Source: GCA-003244245 sp963823755
GTDB lineage: Bacteria > Actinomycetota > Actinomycetes > Mycobacteriales > Pseudonocardiaceae
Length of the DNA stretch: 64,000 nucleotides
Assembly (NCBI GenBank): GCA_963823755.1
Contig: CAWGMP010000023.1
Coordinates: 62,001 to 126,000 of the forward strand
Direction: 5' to 3'
Shown here: piece after piece, positions 61,601 through 64,000 of the stretch
Layout: each line of letters starts with the position of its first letter
How positions within the stretch are numbered: position 1 is the first letter of the stretch
Translations under genes and position numbers: made by a program
Notes under the pieces: generated by a model
Told to the model about the DNA's origin: nothing
Databases searched by the model: none
What the model saw: the letters and a program-made list of their open reading frames with translations, nothing else

Positions 61601-63040
61601 TTCGGCCACCTGTTCGCAGTCGGTGGTCCGCGGACTGGGCGCTCGCAGATCCTCCGCTCGATCGCCGGCTCGATCGCCCGGATCCACTCGGCTGCCGACG
61701 TGCACCTGTACGGGATCGACTGTGGCAACGGCGCGCTACTGCCGGTCGCCGAGCTACCGCACTGCGGCGCGGTGGTGCGCAACACCCAAACCGAGCGGGC
61801 GACCCGGCTGGTCAGGCGGCTTAGCGCCGAGATGAAGCATCGGATCGAGCTGCTCGGTGAATCCGGCTTCGCCGACGTCGACGAGCAGCGGGCCGCGGTG
61901 CCACCCGAGCAGCGGCTGCCGCACCTCATCGTGTTGATCGACCGTTGGGAGTCGTTCACGATCTCCCTCGGTGAGATCGACAACGGCCAGCTCACCGACG
62001 AGATCCAACGCCTCCTGCGGGAGGGCGCCAGCGTCGGCCTGCACCTGGTCATCACCGGTGACCGCTCCCTGCTGTCCGGGCGGATGTCCACCCTGACCGA
62101 CACCAAGCTGGTGTTCCGGCTGCCAGACCGCAGTGACTTCTCCCTGATCGGGATCAACCCGCGAAAGGTCGCCGACACGATGCCCCCTGGCCGGGGGCTG
62201 CGAGCAGAATCCGGTGTGGAGACTCAGGTCGCATTGCTCGCCGAGGATGCCACCGGTCAGGGTCAAGCCGCGGCACTCGCCCGGATCGCGGCACGGGTGA
62301 TAGAGCGCGACGCCAACCTGCCGGCCGGGTCGCGACCGTTCCGGGTCGACGTGCTGCCCACGCGGGTGGGCTTCGACCAGGCCTGGGAGCTGAGAGAGGC
62401 CACTGGTCCGGCCGGGTCGATGTGGGCGCTGGTCGGGATCGGTGGGGACACGCTGCGCGCATACGGGCCGGACCTGGCTACCGGCACGCCGGCTTTCGTG
62501 GTCGCCGGACCGCCGAGTTCCGGCCGCAGCACCGTGCTGTTGACCATGGCCCGGTCGCTGCTCCGCGCCGACATCGGCGTGATCGCCATCACCCCTCGGC
62601 AATCGCCGCTGCAACGGTTAGCCAACGAGGGCGCCGCCGTGCTAGCGGGCCCCCAGCTGGCTACGGCGGACTTGACCGCAGCATTCGCCGCCGCGCCCCA
62701 GCGGACTGCCGTCGTCATGGACGACGCCGAGCTGCTGCGCGACTGCCAGGCCGAGGGCGAGCTGCGTGGCCTGCTGCGGGTTGGAGCGGGCTCCGGGCGG
62801 GCGCTGGTGATCGCCGGTGACGCCGAGCTCATCTGCGCCGGATTCTCCGGCTGGCAGGTCGAGATGAAAAAGGCCCGGCGTGGGCTCCTCCTTGCCCCGC
62901 AGTCCCTCACCGAGGGTGACCTCATCGGTGTCCGGCCGCCACGCAGCGTCCTTGGCCAGCCGGTCCAACCCGGTCGCGGCCTACTCCACCTCGGTGATGG
63001 CGAACCGCGCACCGTCCAAGTCCCCTACGCAACCAACTGA
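58676..63040 (+). CDS. eccC: Type VII secretion FtsK/SpoIIIE ATPase EccC with N-terminal FHA domain
   Basis: A 1454-residue membrane ATPase driving ESX export. Order: an N-terminal ubiquitin-like strand region (LTVVDLRAERRADVVVE), an FHA domain about 102-180 (VFRLSPGVAHIGADPDAAVP), two transmembrane helices about 229-272, a long linker, then three ATPases. ATPase 1 has Walker A GTTGAGKS at 649-656 and DEFASM at 759-764, with ATQRPSGVVSPEIRANTDLR. ATPases 2 and 3 have GGPRTGRS at about 983 and AGPPSSGRS at about 1277, with Arg in place of Lys, so they are probably poor ATP hydrolysers. This is the FHA-EccC/EssC-type arrangement of Streptomyces-like systems. No eccB, eccD, mycP or WXG100 pair is in the window. 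Confidence 0.92.
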   Translation: MRLMLTVVDLRAERRADVVVEAEPEVTASQVGAAIVGLLRPGTSSATLYVAGAAVDLRAPLSGSPLRDGALVSLDDPAGCLQPEPAGLVEVRVVSGPDAGGVFRLSPGVAHIGADPDAAVPVEDPSLSPAAVAVEVAADGTAVVTPETDLPTWLDGERLAGSSSWPVGGQLTIGWTVLELATPAPPDAAVQPSEDGAGLDYNRPPRLRPPVRMTRFRMPPPPTQGERRPLPILMAMAPLVLAVAMVFLFHGNLSFLGFALLSPVMVIGNYVTDQRSGRKSYGQRRTEYVRRKASLEAEAREALHAEEVARRVECLDAAAALLTAVGPRRRLWERRRDDADYLLLRVGTGDLPSQVVFDDPTREEHRRAVTWTAVDVPVTVPLRERGVLGIAGPAGTARALARWVVAQVAVLHSPNDLQIYLLTDASGRREWEWVRWLPHARPADTSYVTALVGTDADTVARRVAELVAIVTARRKALRESSAVRFADPDIMVMLDGARRLRLLPGVIQILKEGPSVGVYALCLDDDERLLPAECKATVVVDPAGGLRVGQTGEDPVANVRPECVTLAWCERLARGLAPLRDISGDEEEAALPGSCRLLDLLGLEPPNPDAIMARWAVNGRSTEALIGVSLDGPYAIDLRRDGPHGLVAGTTGAGKSELLQTLVASLAVANRPDAMVFVLVDYKGGSAFKDCADLPHTAGMVTDLDAHLVERALESISAELRRRERLLAGAGAPDIEGYLLVAGANPELPPLPRLLIVIDEFASMVRELPDFVTGLVDLARRGRSLGIHLILATQRPSGVVSPEIRANTDLRIALRVTDAGESADVIDASDAARIAKATPGRAYVRCGAGSLVPVQAGRVGGRRPGIGPAGLPEPWAAVMDPTRLGQPPPAPRKHTAADEEVTDLAVLVEAISKATQTLGIPAQPSPWLPALPDHLTLDDLPEPVPTSGRLAPIPYGLDDLPADQQQRAACLDLATFGHLFAVGGPRTGRSQILRSIAGSIARIHSAADVHLYGIDCGNGALLPVAELPHCGAVVRNTQTERATRLVRRLSAEMKHRIELLGESGFADVDEQRAAVPPEQRLPHLIVLIDRWESFTISLGEIDNGQLTDEIQRLLREGASVGLHLVITGDRSLLSGRMSTLTDTKLVFRLPDRSDFSLIGINPRKVADTMPPGRGLRAESGVETQVALLAEDATGQGQAAALARIAARVIERDANLPAGSRPFRVDVLPTRVGFDQAWELREATGPAGSMWALVGIGGDTLRAYGPDLATGTPAFVVAGPPSSGRSTVLLTMARSLLRADIGVIAITPRQSPLQRLANEGAAVLAGPQLATADLTAAFAAAPQRTAVVMDDAELLRDCQAEGELRGLLRVGAGSGRALVIAGDAELICAGFSGWQVEMKKARRGLLLAPQSLTEGDLIGVRPPRSVLGQPVQPGRGLLHLGDGEPRTVQVPYATN

Positions 63041-63349
63041 CCAGCGCAGACTCTGAACCTCCCACCAGCGACCCTTTGAGTCTTCCGAGCGCCTATTCAT
63101 CCGTTCATCCTTGAAACAGTTTCCTTCCCAGCACCACTCTCGCCCGTGGTGTGACCGCGGTAGGCACAGCTGGCCGTGGGCGAGGTGATCGCGGATCGCT
63201 CAACACTCGGGGACAGTAGCTCGCCGTAGCGTTGCGGTCACCCACCGCCCCTCATCAGGGCTACGCACAGGCCCCAGGTTCTGGCAGGGCGACTATCTAT
63301 GACGCTGGGTCCAGGGTGCCTTCTGGCCGGTTCATCACCAGGTTGGCTG
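63041..63349. other. Intergenic region between convergent eccC and Ser/Thr-rich gene
   Basis: 309 bases without coding signature. No strong terminator hairpin is seen. Confidence 0.35.
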
Positions 63350-64000
63350 TCAGCGGTGGTGTCGCCCACTGGAAGGAGACGTTGTGGTGGTTGTTGTCTC
63401 GCTGTCAGTGGTACCTGGCGTAGCGGTGGTTGGCGCCTTCTCAGTGGATGTCGCCACGGGCGGCGTCGTGGTTGTCGTGCCACCACTATCAGTGGACGGC
63501 GCGGCGGGTGAAGTAGTGGTCGTGGACACGCTACCGCACACCGGCAGCCCTGGCTCAGGCGCGTCGTCAGGTCCCCCGGCGAGGAACACGGTCGGGGTCC
63601 ACACTCCGAGGCTGCCGTTGCCCGCCCAGGCCCACCAATGGTTAGCACGTTGCCCGACGGAGTACGTCGACCCGTCTGACTGGCACAGGAACGGGTATCG
63701 ATTGGGCCGTAGGGAGGCGCGGGGATGGGTTGTTCCGGGTAGGTACGCGGGTGCGGTCTGAGCGATGGTGCAGGCGTAGTAGGTGCCGGTGCCCATCACG
63801 GCGCAACCGCCGGTGCCGGACACCGGCGGCCCACCTTGCTGCGATCTGGGAGCAGCGGGTGCGGGCCCCGCCAACGTGATCGCCGAAGCCGGGGAAGTCG
63901 TCGGTGTGCTTGAGGCCAGCGTGCTGGTCGGAGCAGTTGAGGTGCTGGTCGGGGCAGTTGAGGCACTGGTCGGGCTGCTCAAAGTGGTGGTCGGGTCGCT
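63350..64000 (-). CDS. Exported or membrane-anchored Ser/Thr/Pro-rich protein, 5' partial
   Basis: The frame is open to the window edge. It has low-complexity Thr/Ser/Pro tracts on both sides of a cysteine-containing central domain (GGCAVMGTGTYYACTIAQTA, RYPFLCQSDGSTYSVGQRAN, HWWAWAGNGSLGVWTPTVFL, PEPGLPVCG). The aromatic WWAW and four paired cysteines suggest an extracytoplasmic SH3-like module on a glycosylatable stalk, as in the outer part of actinobacterial Ser/Thr kinases or cell-wall sensors. The N-terminal part outside the window must decide. Confidence 0.6.
   Translation of the reverse strand, partial: SDPTTTLSSPTSASTAPTSTSTAPTSTLASSTPTTSPASAITLAGPAPAAPRSQQGGPPVSGTGGCAVMGTGTYYACTIAQTAPAYLPGTTHPRASLRPNRYPFLCQSDGSTYSVGQRANHWWAWAGNGSLGVWTPTVFLAGGPDDAPEPGLPVCGSVSTTTTSPAAPSTDSGGTTTTTPPVATSTEKAPTTATPGTTDSETTTTTTSPSSGRHHR

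Noticed and set aside
1..64000. CRISPR arrays, rRNA genes and intact tRNA genes
   Set aside because: No regularly spaced repeats, no rRNA signatures and only one tRNA half-remnant were seen on reading both strands.

Overview
The window is high-GC DNA (by eye about 65-70% G+C) from a filamentous actinobacterium. An SsgA-like sporulation protein, a DevS/DevR (DosS/DosR-like) redox two-component pair, an FHA-bearing EccC ATPase of type VII secretion, XRE/TPR regulators, an F420/flavin LLM oxidoreductase and frequent GTG starts fit a Pseudonocardiales-like lineage. The genus cannot be fixed from the sequence. An unusually large share of the genes is broken by frameshifts, in-frame TAG codons or internal deletions, so either this genome is decaying or the assembly carries indels.

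Region by region. (1) 1-6.7 kb is a decayed accessory zone: the end of a HigA-like antitoxin, a 6-pyruvoyl-tetrahydropterin-synthase-like gene, a remnant of the tRNA-Pro(GGG) 3' half that looks like an attachment site, convergent frameshifted hemC-like and hemB-like genes (the HemB-like protein lacks both Schiff-base lysines), a broken recombinase, a broken XRE/TPR regulator and remnants of at least three toxin-antitoxin pairs. (2) 6.7-29.6 kb is a dormancy/hypoxia-type region: several universal stress proteins, a 180-kDa-class NAD-glutamate dehydrogenase, a PadR regulator paired with an HD (ppGpp-hydrolase-like) membrane protein, a DUF305 lipoprotein, DevS, an Acg-type nitroreductase, a GNAT/acyl-CoA-synthetase fusion, a pyridoxamine-oxidase-like protein, CBS proteins, acetate kinase (internally deleted) and DevR. 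A glycosyltransferase and an FkbM methyltransferase interrupt it. (3) 29.7-33.9 kb is a lysine-degradation operon (Lrp regulator; saccharopine-dehydrogenase-like gene with an internal deletion; semialdehyde dehydrogenase; HglS 2-oxoadipate dioxygenase), followed by an IS66 scrap and a PepSY membrane protein.

(4) About 36.65-40.04 kb is a lower-GC island unlike its flanks. It holds a fragment of translation initiation factor IF-3, an XRE/TPR regulator, a frameshifted phage tail-fibre/adhesin-like gene and a truncated phage-like gene, and ends abruptly against a host MEDS/anti-sigma-kinase gene. It is either transferred DNA or an assembly chimera. (5) 41-54.6 kb: acyl-CoA dehydrogenase, SsgA-like protein, an SsuCBA-type sulfonate ABC transporter, CoxG, insertion-sequence scraps, an LLM oxidoreductase, a second PadR with a repeat-rich partner, an MFS transporter translationally coupled to a DUF1445 protein, a 40-bp perfect palindrome, an alpha/beta hydrolase and an integrase stump. 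(6) 54.7-64 kb: an APH-family kinase, a zinc-ribbon XRE/TPR regulator split by TAG, a type VII (EspC-like) small protein, FHA-EccC, and a Ser/Thr/Pro-rich exported protein running off the edge.

How the genes work together: DevS/DevR, Acg, USPs, GNAT-ACS, AckA, PPOX and CBS proteins match the classes of genes in the mycobacterial DosR dormancy regulon, and NAD-GDH and the HD protein would link nitrogen and stringent metabolism to it. The two PadR loci share architecture, a partner-protein motif and promoter palindromes, and probably form a paralogous regulatory module.
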